Shown here: piece after piece, positions 16,307-24,746 of the stretch
Layout: each line of letters starts with the position of its first letter
Position numbering within the stretch: the first letter of the stretch is position 1
DNA from: Coriobacteriia bacterium
Lineage (GTDB): Bacteria > Actinomycetota > Coriobacteriia > WRKU01 > WQUG01
Direction of reading: 5' to 3'
NCBI GenBank assembly: GCA_009779855.1
Contig: WRBC01000003.1
Location: 1-64,000, forward strand
DNA: 64,000 nt
The notes under the pieces: generated by a model
Databases searched by the model: none
Told to the model about the DNA's origin: nothing
What the model saw: only the letters and a program-made list of their open reading frames with translations
Position numbers and translations under genes: made by a program

Positions 16307-18496
16307 ATGAAGCTTAGATGGTTTAAAAACGAAAAAGGGTCAACCTCTCTGACCATTGTGCTGGGAATAGCGCTTAGTGTAGTGCTGCTAGCTTCGAGTG
16401 TGCAGTGGTATTGGACGAACTCCTCATCTTCAGATATTCAAACCGTTGCAGATATTAGCGCCCTATCAGCAGCTGATGTTACTGCAAAGTCTGTCATGCT
16501 TATTCAGGCTTTAGATGCCCTGTTGCTATCTGCAAATCTTTTTGGGCTTGTATTGCATGCAGTGACGATAGTGGCGGGCTTACTGACAGTGCTTAGTGCA
16601 CCTGTGGGCGGGGCGGGCGCTGCGGCCTTCTTTGAGCGATCGGTTCAGTTTAATAAAAATTACAGTGAAAATCGACGCAGATTTGCCAAAGAGGCTCACA
16701 GCTTTGCATCCAAGGTAAGTGATGCGACGCCGTATCTAGCGATGGCTCAGGCCTATCAGGTCGCGAATGAAAACTCTCATCATCTAGAAGGTTTCAACGG
16801 AACAGGGTATATGGCAATTGCTCTTCCTTTTCCCGCAAAGGGAGAAGTGCACCTGACAGGCTTTCCTGAAAGTGAAGACCAATTACTTGAAGAAGTAAGC
16901 GCTGCTAGCGAGGACAATAGAGAGTCTGCTCATAAGGTCAAAAGGCTTGAAGATGAAGTAGAGGCGGCCATTGATGAGTGCTTTCGTTTAGATATCTATC
17001 TACCAGCTGGTACAGCACGTCCCTTCTGGAATCCCCTTTCGGCTATTGATGACTTTGCAAGGGGCTGGTCGGAACTGATGAACAAGTCAGCTCCAGCGCA
17101 AGTAGGACTTGTCCCTGTTACCGACAGTGGCGGCAATAGGGAGACGTTACAAGAGCGTTATAGGCAAGATCATAAAGACATTGCACAATCTTTAGAATCA
17201 GAAGTTAAGTCAACTTTAGATACTGCAAGAAACTCAGAGGGTGCAGACGTTCAAGATTTGACCGTGAGCACTTTACTTAATTCAGTAAAGCAGGAGCGCA
17301 TCTATCTAGTAGTGCATGAACAGGGTGAAAGGAAGGCTTATCATCAACAATCGAACTGTTTCGGTCTTTCAAATGCTGGAGAAATAAGAAATCATACCTT
17401 GAGTTATGTTGTAGGGGACACAGACCATCCGCCCTGCTTGCTTTGTTCGCCGACCCACTGGCAGGCCCTAGAGGCTTGGGAGCAGCACATGACTAAGTAT
17501 GTGTCTGCATGGAACAGGGAAGCAGCTGCATTACGCAGATGGTACGCCGCAGAGCAAGAATTGCGGGAAGAGCAAGATATTATCCAGGAAAGAACAGAGT
17601 CAGCGCTGAAGCGTCTATTAGAAGAGGCTCAGAGTTATTTGCTGGGTGGTAGATTGACTTATACGCCGGCGGGGGCAAGAGGGTATCTTTGCATTGTTAT
17701 GTCAACGCAGGAACGAGGGTTGCCGGCGTTTGCTCTACCCGCGCTTACTGACTCTGGTGATGTAGTACTAGGTAGGCAAGTCGCGATGGCGGGTGCCAGA
17801 ATGATGCCCTCTGAAGCAGAAACAACCATTCCTGATTTGCTGTCAGAGTCCCACGATTTGGCAGAAAGAGGTGCTGAGGGAGGATTTGCGGAGCTCATGC
17901 GCAACCTAGTTACTGAGGACGGACCATTGACTTCTTCGGGTGTCCCTTCGGGGGCCCTTTCAGAAGTGAGCAGCAGTGGTGGAGGTGGGGGGATTGCGGG
18001 TTTTCTTCTTCGCATCTGGGGTAGCTGTTTATCCCTATACACAAAGGGCAGCAATAACCTAAAAGAGTTTGTGTCAGGACTTCCTTTTGGCCTAGATACA
18101 GTGATGTCAAAAAGCCTAGACTCTTTTTTCGAGACAGCACAAATATCTGCACCTGACTTGCGACGTCCTGTCCCGGTACTAGTGAACACATCTGAGGTTG
18201 GGGATAGTAGTGCAGGTGGGTTTGAAGGACGTATTGTTACGTCGATTGGAAGCGCGAAAGATGGCCTTGAAAAGAGTGGCGGAGCATCCATTGTAGGACT
18301 GCGTGAAAACTTAGCAGGCATGATTAATGAGCTTGATGCGGATGTGGGTAAGCGCATTGAAGAGATGATGAAGATTCAGGTGTTGGGTGTCAGTATTCCT
18401 CTGCCGTTTAGTGAGACGGTTAAGGGTATGGCATCGAGGGTGTTTGTCCTTATCCGCAGTAAAGAAGAAGAATTCTTTGCTGCTTTAGGGGCATAG
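16307..18496 (+). CDS. large TadG-like surface protein with a metal-knuckle insertion
   Basis: A 729-residue protein with an N-terminal TadG-type membrane segment: NEKGSTSLTIVLGIALSVVL, then QTVADISALSAADVTA, where TadG proteins have the conserved Q-x2-aDaAaLAgA. A second hydrophobic stretch follows at about 62-92. The long extracellular part is largely helical. Near residues 345-385 it contains YHQQSNCFGL...HPPCLLC, an H-x5-C...C-x2-C arrangement like zinc knuckles of the Ada/thermonuclease-associated type. It probably contributes to the pilus tip or base; the exact role is unknown. Confidence 0.65.
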   Translation: MKLRWFKNEKGSTSLTIVLGIALSVVLLASSVQWYWTNSSSSDIQTVADISALSAADVTAKSVMLIQALDALLLSANLFGLVLHAVTIVAGLLTVLSAPVGGAGAAAFFERSVQFNKNYSENRRRFAKEAHSFASKVSDATPYLAMAQAYQVANENSHHLEGFNGTGYMAIALPFPAKGEVHLTGFPESEDQLLEEVSAASEDNRESAHKVKRLEDEVEAAIDECFRLDIYLPAGTARPFWNPLSAIDDFARGWSELMNKSAPAQVGLVPVTDSGGNRETLQERYRQDHKDIAQSLESEVKSTLDTARNSEGADVQDLTVSTLLNSVKQERIYLVVHEQGERKAYHQQSNCFGLSNAGEIRNHTLSYVVGDTDHPPCLLCSPTHWQALEAWEQHMTKYVSAWNREAAALRRWYAAEQELREEQDIIQERTESALKRLLEEAQSYLLGGRLTYTPAGARGYLCIVMSTQERGLPAFALPALTDSGDVVLGRQVAMAGARMMPSEAETTIPDLLSESHDLAERGAEGGFAELMRNLVTEDGPLTSSGVPSGALSEVSSSGGGGGIAGFLLRIWGSCLSLYTKGSNNLKEFVSGLPFGLDTVMSKSLDSFFETAQISAPDLRRPVPVLVNTSEVGDSSAGGFEGRIVTSIGSAKDGLEKSGGASIVGLRENLAGMINELDADVGKRIEEMMKIQVLGVSIPLPFSETVKGMASRVFVLIRSKEEEFFAALGA

Positions 18497-18497
18497 G

Positions 18498-18989
18498 ATG
18501 AGTAGGTGTATGCGCGGGTACGTACAGGATTCTATTAAACATATGTGCAGATATATACAGCGTGTCTCAGGGGATGCCTTAAGTGAAAGGGGACAGATGA
18601 CGGCGGAACTTGCCATCGTTATTCCTGCGGTGCTCTTAGTGCTGGTCATAGTGGTAAATGCTGGCATGTTTGTGGCAGAGCTTGCTCGTTTTGATCGTGT
18701 TACAGGAGAAGTGGCAAGGATTCTTGTCAATTCTTCCGAGGATCCTGCACTTGTTGCAAGTCAGGTCTTGCATAAGGCTATGGGATATGAGGGCGGAGAG
18801 AAGGGGCCTTACCGGGTGCAGGTTGATGTTGAAAAAAGTGGAGAACTTTTCCTACAGAAGAGAACTTTACAATTCACCTTGGATTATGAGCTGTTTGCTT
18901 CAGGGATTTTGACTAACGCGGGTGCGTCTGAATCTGGCGGTCTTACGCGCAAAAAAACACCTACTATCTATTGGAGCACGGGACTTTAG
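18498..18989 (+). CDS. TadE-like pseudopilin
   Basis: A 163-residue protein with the motif ERGQMTAELAIVIPAVLLVL followed by a hydrophobic helix and RFDRVTGEVARIL, typical of TadE/TadF. It starts one base after the TadG-like stop and is the last recognisable pilus gene. No prepilin peptidase gene is in the cluster. Confidence 0.75.
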   Translation: MSRCMRGYVQDSIKHMCRYIQRVSGDALSERGQMTAELAIVIPAVLLVLVIVVNAGMFVAELARFDRVTGEVARILVNSSEDPALVASQVLHKAMGYEGGEKGPYRVQVDVEKSGELFLQKRTLQFTLDYELFASGILTNAGASESGGLTRKKTPTIYWSTGL

Positions 18990-19082
18990 ACCAGGGGCAA
19001 ACTTAAGCAGGGGACTTTAGGTAAAAATCAAGATTGCAGAAGATTAAAGATTGCAGAAGGGCAAAGCTATGAGGATGCAACT

Positions 19083-19394
19083 ATGGACATTAAGACAGTG
19101 ACTACCTATTATTCGCGCATGAAAGGCTTGTTGGGCACATCGCGGCACCAGCTTGCCTTTGATGCTCTTCATCTTATTCCGTGCAGAGGGGTGCATACCT
19201 ATGGTATGAGGTATCCGCTTGATTTGGCTTTCCTTAACAGTAAAGGGGAGGTGATTGCCTGCAAAAGAGATGTGCCCCCTAATAAGGTCTGTAGTAGTCC
19301 CAAGGGAACTCGAAGTGTAATGGAGCGTCCTGCAAGCCCCTGTCCGTGGCTTAAGCCAGGCGATTACGTTATGACAAAGAGTTGCGACAACTAG
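19083..19394 (+). CDS. DUF192 family protein
   Basis: A 103-residue protein with the DUF192 landmarks MKGLLGT, LIPCRGVHTYGMRYPLDLAF, GEVIACKRDVPPNKV and ERPA. In other bacteria DUF192 proteins follow secretion/pilus genes or form short secreted proteins; this copy has no signal peptide. Function unknown. It may be the last gene of the tad operon. Confidence 0.8.
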   Translation: MDIKTVTTYYSRMKGLLGTSRHQLAFDALHLIPCRGVHTYGMRYPLDLAFLNSKGEVIACKRDVPPNKVCSSPKGTRSVMERPASPCPWLKPGDYVMTKSCDN

Positions 19395-19406
19395 AAATGA
19401 GGAGCC

Positions 19407-19592
19407 ATGAACATGATGAAGACTTGTCCCATTTGTGCGGCAAAAGCAATAAGAGGCGCCAGAACCTGCTACGAATGCTATTATCGTTTTTCAGATCAGT
19501 CAACAAAGAATGTAAAGCATTCAAGCCTTCTGGCCTGCGGTGTTGCTAAAGCTGGCACGCGTGATGTGAGCACTATCAAAGTTTCTAGATAA
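19407..19592 (+). CDS. small zinc-ribbon-like protein
   Basis: A 61-residue protein with a CPICAAKAIRGARTCYECYY pattern (CxxC...CxxC), a treble-clef or zinc-ribbon-like N-terminus of the kind found in short zinc-binding proteins. The C-terminal half is polar with no recognised motif. RBS GAGG precedes the start. It lies 12 bp after the DUF192 gene. Confidence 0.55.
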   Translation: MNMMKTCPICAAKAIRGARTCYECYYRFSDQSTKNVKHSSLLACGVAKAGTRDVSTIKVSR

Positions 19593-19690
19593 AATCATCA
19601 GTTTGACCTGCATGTTTTGTTGATTTCTGTTACAATGGTCAGTTGAGTAGCTTAACATTCACGCATGATTCAAGGATTTACTACAAATAC

Positions 19691-19981
19691 ATGGAAACAA
19701 TTCAACCAGTTCAAGCAGTTACGCGCATTAAGGGCACTTTGGAAGAGATGCAGGGCGATTTTGTCTGCATCAAGGCAAATTTAGGTCGCTCTAAGATTCT
19801 CGAGAGACATGGCCGCATTACACAAACGCACCCCTCTTTATTTGTGCTAGAGGTTCATGAAAAGCGCAATCGCAAGACACGTGCATCGTATCAGTATGTC
19901 GACATTCTTACAGGTGCAGTAGAAGTTCTTCATCATGAAACCAAAGAAACCATCTTTCCTTGGGTGGAGTATTTAACCTAG
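19691..19981 (+). CDS. veg: Veg family protein
   Basis: A homologue of the Veg protein of Firmicutes (linked there to biofilm regulation): IKGTLEEMQGDFVCIKANLG, GRSKILERHGRITQTHPSLF and YQYVDILTGAVEV match the family along its ~85 residues. ATG 19691 is chosen because the residues before it do not match; an extended -10 (TGTTACAAT, 19628-19636) lies 55 bp upstream. It precedes ispE, as veg does in many Firmicutes. Confidence 0.85.
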   Translation: METIQPVQAVTRIKGTLEEMQGDFVCIKANLGRSKILERHGRITQTHPSLFVLEVHEKRNRKTRASYQYVDILTGAVEVLHHETKETIFPWVEYLT

Positions 19982-20005
19982 ACCACCTTGAGGATTTAAG
20001 CCATC

Positions 20006-20836
20006 TTGAAAGTTGTCTCTCCTGCAAAAATTAACCTTTCCTTATCAGTGGGACCCATCCGAAGCGATGGTTATCATCAGGTAGATTCTTTCTTTCACCT
20101 TATTTCATTGCATGATGTACTAATCGTGCGTTCTGCTGAAAGTTTTCAGTTCAGCACTTCAGCTGACTTGGGAATCCCGGCCGCTGACAATCTGGTTGTT
20201 AAAGCTGTAAAAGCTATGGCGCAGTTACACAATAAGGATCTTCCTGCAGTTCACCTAGAACTTGAAAAAAATATTCCCCATGGCGCCGGCCTGGGGGGAG
20301 GATCATCCAATGCAGCAGCTGTCATTTTTGCACTTTCGAAGATGTGGGATGTGCAACCTAGTAGTCCGGAACACCTTAATCTTGCAGCGAGCCTTGGCTC
20401 AGACGTACCTCTTTTCCTGGCTCCTACAACTGCTAGCGTGATGACAGGTAGGGGAGAAATGCTTAAGGAGTCCTGTGAGCCGCTGCCCCAATTGCCCATC
20501 TTGCTGCTTTGCCCAAAGGGCGCGCACAGTCCTACAGGGGCAGTGTATAAAGCGTTTGACAATAATCCTCAAGCTACGCATGACATTGATGTGTGGCAGA
20601 ATAACCTTGAGCGCGCAGCTGTGGAAGTCTCGCCTGAAACAGGGAAAGCTTTGGCGTGGCTGCGGACGCAAAATAAAGTGGAGCTTGCCCAGGTAGCGGG
20701 TTCTGGCAGTGCTTGCTGGGCACACTGTGTAACTGCTTGTGATATGAGTACTGTTGCACAAAGAGCCGCAAAGCACGGTCATTGGATTGCAGAGACATCA
20801 ACGACCGCAGAAGGTATTCGCATTCAACCTGACTAG
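20006..20836 (+). CDS. ispE: 4-diphosphocytidyl-2-C-methyl-D-erythritol kinase
   Basis: Fourth enzyme of the MEP isoprenoid pathway. GHMP-kinase motifs are present: SPAKINLSLSVGPIRSDGYH at the start, the ATP loop PHGAGLGGGSSNAAAVI, and AGSGSACWA near the end. At 276 residues it has normal length. The best-supported start is TTG 20006, 27 bp after veg. It belongs to the same run as the downstream nucleotidyltransferase. Confidence 0.93.
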   Translation: MKVVSPAKINLSLSVGPIRSDGYHQVDSFFHLISLHDVLIVRSAESFQFSTSADLGIPAADNLVVKAVKAMAQLHNKDLPAVHLELEKNIPHGAGLGGGSSNAAAVIFALSKMWDVQPSSPEHLNLAASLGSDVPLFLAPTTASVMTGRGEMLKESCEPLPQLPILLLCPKGAHSPTGAVYKAFDNNPQATHDIDVWQNNLERAAVEVSPETGKALAWLRTQNKVELAQVAGSGSACWAHCVTACDMSTVAQRAAKHGHWIAETSTTAEGIRIQPD

Positions 20837-20856
20837 AGTGCTCTATAATAGAACAG

Positions 20857-21630
20857 ATGAAAAATGAAATTCCAACAGTTGATGCACTTGTTCTAGCCGG
20901 GGGCGATGGCAGCGTCATTAATCCTCAGACCCCTGTAAAGGGAATGGTGCTTGTCGCAGGAAAGCCGATGGTCCAGTGGGTGCTGGAGGCGCTTCGTCAG
21001 GCAAGGCATATCCGCACGATCGCTGTAGTTCTGCCCCCCAATCAAGACACGAGTGGCTGGGAGCACCTTGCTGATAAGATAATTTTCAGTGATGGGCAAA
21101 TCTCTGACAATATTATCGAAGGAGTAAATGCTCTTAAAGCGTCGGGGACAGAGGGGCTGATAATCAGCGTTACCTCTGACATTCCTTCCGTGACCCCAGA
21201 AGCCATTGATGACTTTATTGTCACCACAGTTGAGCGTCAGGCAGATATCAGCTACCCCTTAGTTAAAGAGGTTGACATGATGACCGCCTATCCAGATACG
21301 CAACGCACATTCTTTAAGCTACGTGAGGGCAAGGTCACGGGTGGTAACGCAATGATTCTGGATTCGAAGCATTTTGACCGCCTGCGTGAATTGGGACAGG
21401 AAGTTTTCGAGGCTCGCAAAAACCCCCTTAAGATGGCTAACATGGTGGGCGCACGTTTTGCGCTTAAGCTTGCTACAGGTAGACTTTCGACAGATGACCT
21501 TGAGGAGCGCCTGGGTAAAATATTAGATTTGCGCTGCGCTGCAATTCTCACCAGCAATGCAAGCATTGGCGCTGATGTGGATAAGCCAGAAGATATTACC
21601 GCGGTAGAGAAAAAGTTACTATCAAGGTAG
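20857..21630 (+). CDS. nucleotidyltransferase family protein (MobA/IspD-like)
   Basis: A GT-A fold nucleotidyltransferase: VDALVLAGGDGSVINPQTP, then KGMVLVAGKPMVQWVLEAL (the usual LxGG...K...GkpM..w pattern), SVTSDIPSVTPEAI (metal-site Asp), and KPEDITAVE at the end. It could activate a sugar or MEP-like substrate; its substrate is not shown. It lies between ispE and acpS. Confidence 0.75.
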   Translation: MKNEIPTVDALVLAGGDGSVINPQTPVKGMVLVAGKPMVQWVLEALRQARHIRTIAVVLPPNQDTSGWEHLADKIIFSDGQISDNIIEGVNALKASGTEGLIISVTSDIPSVTPEAIDDFIVTTVERQADISYPLVKEVDMMTAYPDTQRTFFKLREGKVTGGNAMILDSKHFDRLRELGQEVFEARKNPLKMANMVGARFALKLATGRLSTDDLEERLGKILDLRCAAILTSNASIGADVDKPEDITAVEKKLLSR

Positions 21631-21636
21631 TTTGCT

Positions 21637-22188
21637 ATGGTTGTGGGCCTTGGGGTAGATATAGTAGAGATTGATCGTATGCGTACAGCTTTGGCGCGTC
21701 GCAGTCGCATGAAGCAGCGCCTTTTCTCTGAAGAAGAGCAGTGGTACTGCGAACATAAAGCCCAGCCTGAGATCCACTATGCCCTGCGTTTTGCGGCGAA
21801 AGAGGCAGTACTAAAGGCTTTGGGTACGGGTTTCTCTGGCATGAAATTCTTGGATGTTGAGGTTGCCCGTGATGAAAGAGGGCGCCCCTACCCCAGACTT
21901 TACGGTGCTGCGAAAGAGTATGCTGACACGATGGGTATTGTGGAAATGCACTTGTCACTTTCTTATACGCAGACCACAGCAGTGGCATCTGCAGTTGCCC
22001 TGACGGAGCAAGCGCGTCCCAAGGCGAATGTAAAACCCAGCACCCGCGAAGAGCTAGCCCGTGAGTTTAAAGAATTGCGCGCACTGCTTGATAATCTTGA
22101 CTCTGACTCTGACCCTGAAAGCGATAATCTGATTAACGACGCGGAGGAGGTCGCCCGTGACGACGAAAAACAGGCAGGCGTGGCTTGA
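21637..22188 (+). CDS. acpS: holo-[acyl-carrier-protein] synthase with C-terminal extension
   Basis: Transfers 4'-phosphopantetheine from CoA to apo-ACP. Family motifs are GLGVDIVEIDRM, FSEEEQWYCEH, RFAAKEAVLKALGTG and HLSLSYTQTTAVASAV, together spanning the normal ~120 residues. About 60 extra acidic residues follow (LDNLDSDSDPESDNLINDAE), partly overlapping the start of alr. The extension is unusual and probably disordered. Confidence 0.92.
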   Translation: MVVGLGVDIVEIDRMRTALARRSRMKQRLFSEEEQWYCEHKAQPEIHYALRFAAKEAVLKALGTGFSGMKFLDVEVARDERGRPYPRLYGAAKEYADTMGIVEMHLSLSYTQTTAVASAVALTEQARPKANVKPSTREELAREFKELRALLDNLDSDSDPESDNLINDAEEVARDDEKQAGVA

Positions 22189-23401
22189 TATTGACCTAGA
22201 GGCTATACGTGAAAACGTCATAGCTTTCCGTCAGTTAGTGGAAAAGGAAGCACAGCGCAAAGCTGCTGCTAAGGGACGCGTAGTAAAAGCTCCAGCTATT
22301 ATGGCAGTCGTGAAGGCTGATGCTTATGGACACGGTGCCCCCGCTGTAGCGCAGGCTGCAGTGAATGCGGGCGCAACTTGGTTAAGTGTTGCTACTGTAG
22401 AAGAAGCTCTTGCTCTGCGTAAAGCAGGCATTACTACTTCTGTGTTGCTTTTGTCAGAACCCCCTGAAGAGGCACTGTCAGAATTGCTTGAAGCAAATAT
22501 TACCTGTACCGTAGCCACTGCAGATTTTTTGCAGACCCTGGCAGGACATGCCATGCTGGAGCACCGCAATATTAACTATCATCTGAAGGTTGATACAGGC
22601 ATGAGGCGTATTGGAGTCTGTGCGGATAAGGCAGTCAGTCTAGCTAGGCAGGCCGCCGATGTTCCTATGATTAAGATGGAAGGCATTTTTACCCATTTTG
22701 CAAACGCTGATGTGGCAGGTGACTGGGATGCGCGCCAGCAACTAGAATCGTTTCAAGGCATCATTCGTAGGCTAGATGATTTGCGCCTGCGCCCACCACT
22801 GGTGCATGCCAGTAATACTGCAGCAACTATGTTGATGCCGCAGGCTCACTTTGACATGGTGCGCATTGGTATTGGACTGTACGGGCAGTATCCTTCAAAA
22901 GACACCTATGATGTTTTAGATTTGACCCCTGCAATGAGTGTGCGCGCCCGCGCGAGTCTTGTGAAGCCTATTACTATGGGTGAAGGTGTAGGGTATGGTC
23001 TATCCTGGCGCGCCCATAAACCTTCGCACTTAGTTACCTTGCCACTGGGCTATGCAGATGGTATTCCGCGCCTTTGCTCGAATAAGATGGACATAGTAAT
23101 TGATGCAACAGGTAAGCGCATTGATCAGGTTGGTAGGGTGTGCATGGATATGCTTATGGCTGCTGCAAGCACAGGCGATGGCGTTAAGCAGGGGGATGAG
23201 TTTGTCCTGATGGGCGCGGTGCGCTCTAAAAGTAGTGCAGCTAACGTTCGTGAACTTGCGAAAAAGTCACGGAAGCTTGTTTTTGGCAAGTCTGAGGATT
23301 ACATAAGTACAGATGAGTTAGCTGAACATGCAGAAACTATTAGTTATGAGATTCTTTGTGGTTTAGGAAATCGTCTAGAAAAGGTCTATCGCAATGCCTG
23401 A
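22157..23401 (+). CDS. alr: alanine racemase
   Basis: PLP enzyme giving D-alanine for peptidoglycan. The Lys motif AVVKADAYGHGAPAVAQA, the motifs KVDTGMRRIGV and HASNTAATML, GYGLSWRA with the second catalytic Tyr region, and CMDMLM all fit. The gene starts at GTG 22157 after a GGAGGAGG site inside the acpS tail (32-bp overlap). At 414 residues it is slightly long for the family. Confidence 0.94.
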   Translation: MTTKNRQAWLDIDLEAIRENVIAFRQLVEKEAQRKAAAKGRVVKAPAIMAVVKADAYGHGAPAVAQAAVNAGATWLSVATVEEALALRKAGITTSVLLLSEPPEEALSELLEANITCTVATADFLQTLAGHAMLEHRNINYHLKVDTGMRRIGVCADKAVSLARQAADVPMIKMEGIFTHFANADVAGDWDARQQLESFQGIIRRLDDLRLRPPLVHASNTAATMLMPQAHFDMVRIGIGLYGQYPSKDTYDVLDLTPAMSVRARASLVKPITMGEGVGYGLSWRAHKPSHLVTLPLGYADGIPRLCSNKMDIVIDATGKRIDQVGRVCMDMLMAAASTGDGVKQGDEFVLMGAVRSKSSAANVRELAKKSRKLVFGKSEDYISTDELAEHAETISYEILCGLGNRLEKVYRNA

Positions 23402-24038
23402 ACTTAAAGTTGGAGCAAGCCCTGAAGAGATTGCAGCATTTTGGGGCGAACATAGCAAGCGCGAGCCAAGCTGTGCAGAGTCAACGATGCAGGGTTTCAA
23501 AAACCATGCATTGAAATGTCACAATTGCGCGCTTGCGCAGTCTCGCACCCAGGTGGTGTGGGGGACAGGCTCTGCCAATGCTGCGCTTGTTTTTGTAGGG
23601 GAAGCCCCTGGTCGCAATGAGGACTTAGGGGGAGAGCCTTTTATTGGTGCCGCGGGTAAAGTTCTAGATGAGTTCTTGGCTGAAGCGGGGCTTAACCGCG
23701 ACGAGGTCTATATAGCTAATGTAGTCAAATGTCGCCCGCCAAATAATCGCAACCCACTACCTGAGGAAATTGCTGCCTGCAGTCCCTATTTGCAAATCCA
23801 GTTGGAGCTTATTAGACCTACAGTAGTAGTTACTTTAGGGAAATTTGCATCGCAATCATTGCTGCAGACTACACGGGGAATTAGTAGCTTGCAGGGTCAA
23901 TTGCAGCAAACAGAGCACTTCAAAGTACTGCCTTTATACCATCCAGCAGCCACTATTTACGACCGCACTAAACGTGAACCCTTCTTTGAGGCGGCCACTA
24001 CTTTGAGGCAAGTTCTGTCCAGTAGTGATGCTAGCTAA
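23394..24038 (+). CDS. uracil-DNA glycosylase, family 4 (Fe-S)
   Basis: Removes uracil from DNA. Motifs: CHNCALAQSRTQVVWGTG, VFVGEAPGRNEDLGGEPFIG, ANVVKCRPPNNRNP, VVTLGKFASQ and LYHPAA. Four Cys (CxxC, KCRPP and AACSPY) correspond to the 4Fe-4S ligands of this family. It overlaps alr by 8 bp. Confidence 0.9.
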   Translation: MPELKVGASPEEIAAFWGEHSKREPSCAESTMQGFKNHALKCHNCALAQSRTQVVWGTGSANAALVFVGEAPGRNEDLGGEPFIGAAGKVLDEFLAEAGLNRDEVYIANVVKCRPPNNRNPLPEEIAACSPYLQIQLELIRPTVVVTLGKFASQSLLQTTRGISSLQGQLQQTEHFKVLPLYHPAATIYDRTKREPFFEAATTLRQVLSSSDAS

Positions 24039-24128
24039 GGGTGGCAGTTTTAAGCTGTCGATTAGGGTTAATGGCTTGGAGCGACGGTTTGGACTGATGA
24101 AAATTCATTCTATTAGATTGCGTGGCAC

Positions 24129-24746
24129 ATGACTAAAGTAAAGAAGGTACTAGAATCACAAAGCTTACCTGACGTTCTTGCGCTGGGTCATATGATTGGT
24201 CAGAACATCCAGCCAGGGACGGTGACCGTTTTGTCGGGTGATTTGGGCGCCGGAAAAACACAGCTTGCAGCTGCGATTGCTGCTGGAATGGATATTGGTG
24301 AAACAATCACCAGTCCTACCTTCGCCCTATTGAAGCACTACGGGACAGGTAGAATCCCCTTGAATCACATGGATATATATCGTCTAGAAAACGCAGCGCA
24401 ATTGGATGATTTGGACTTTTGGGATGTGTTGCGACCAGGGGAGCCCAGCGCAACGCTTATTGAATGGGGCGATATGTTTACAGAAGTTGTGGACGTGGCA
24501 GATATTGTGATTACCTTACGTGCAGGTGCAGGTGCAGGTGCAGGTGTGGATACGGCAGGTGGAAATGCAGGTACTGAATTGCGCGCCATTGAGCTTCAGG
24601 CAAAAAGCCCACAGGGAGAAGCGCTTATTGCTGCAGTAGAAAGTGGTACCGCAACAGAGAATAGCGCTGTATCAGGAAGCAGCACTATGGTGAAAAATGA
24701 TCTTGTGGCAGAAGGTAGTCCTGCAGCAGAAAGTAGCGAAACATAA
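24129..24746 (+). CDS. tsaE: tRNA threonylcarbamoyladenosine ATPase TsaE with low-complexity tail
   Basis: ATPase of the t6A complex that assists TsaB-TsaD. P-loop SGDLGAGKTQLAAAI, TSPTFALLKHY, NHMDIYRLE and LIEWGDMF are conserved. The core ends near residue 140; a 65-residue tail follows, starting with an AGAGAGAG run encoded by four GCAGGT units (24522-24546) and then Ser/Ala/Glu-rich sequence. It overlaps the next gene, which encodes its partners, by 1 bp (TAATG). Confidence 0.9.
   Translation: MTKVKKVLESQSLPDVLALGHMIGQNIQPGTVTVLSGDLGAGKTQLAAAIAAGMDIGETITSPTFALLKHYGTGRIPLNHMDIYRLENAAQLDDLDFWDVLRPGEPSATLIEWGDMFTEVVDVADIVITLRAGAGAGAGVDTAGGNAGTELRAIELQAKSPQGEALIAAVESGTATENSAVSGSSTMVKNDLVAEGSPAAESSET

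Noticed and set aside
17659-18357. 232-codon ORF on the minus strand inside the TadG-like gene
   Set aside because: Low-complexity Ser/Pro/Arg composition and full overlap with a coding gene on the other strand; an antisense shadow.
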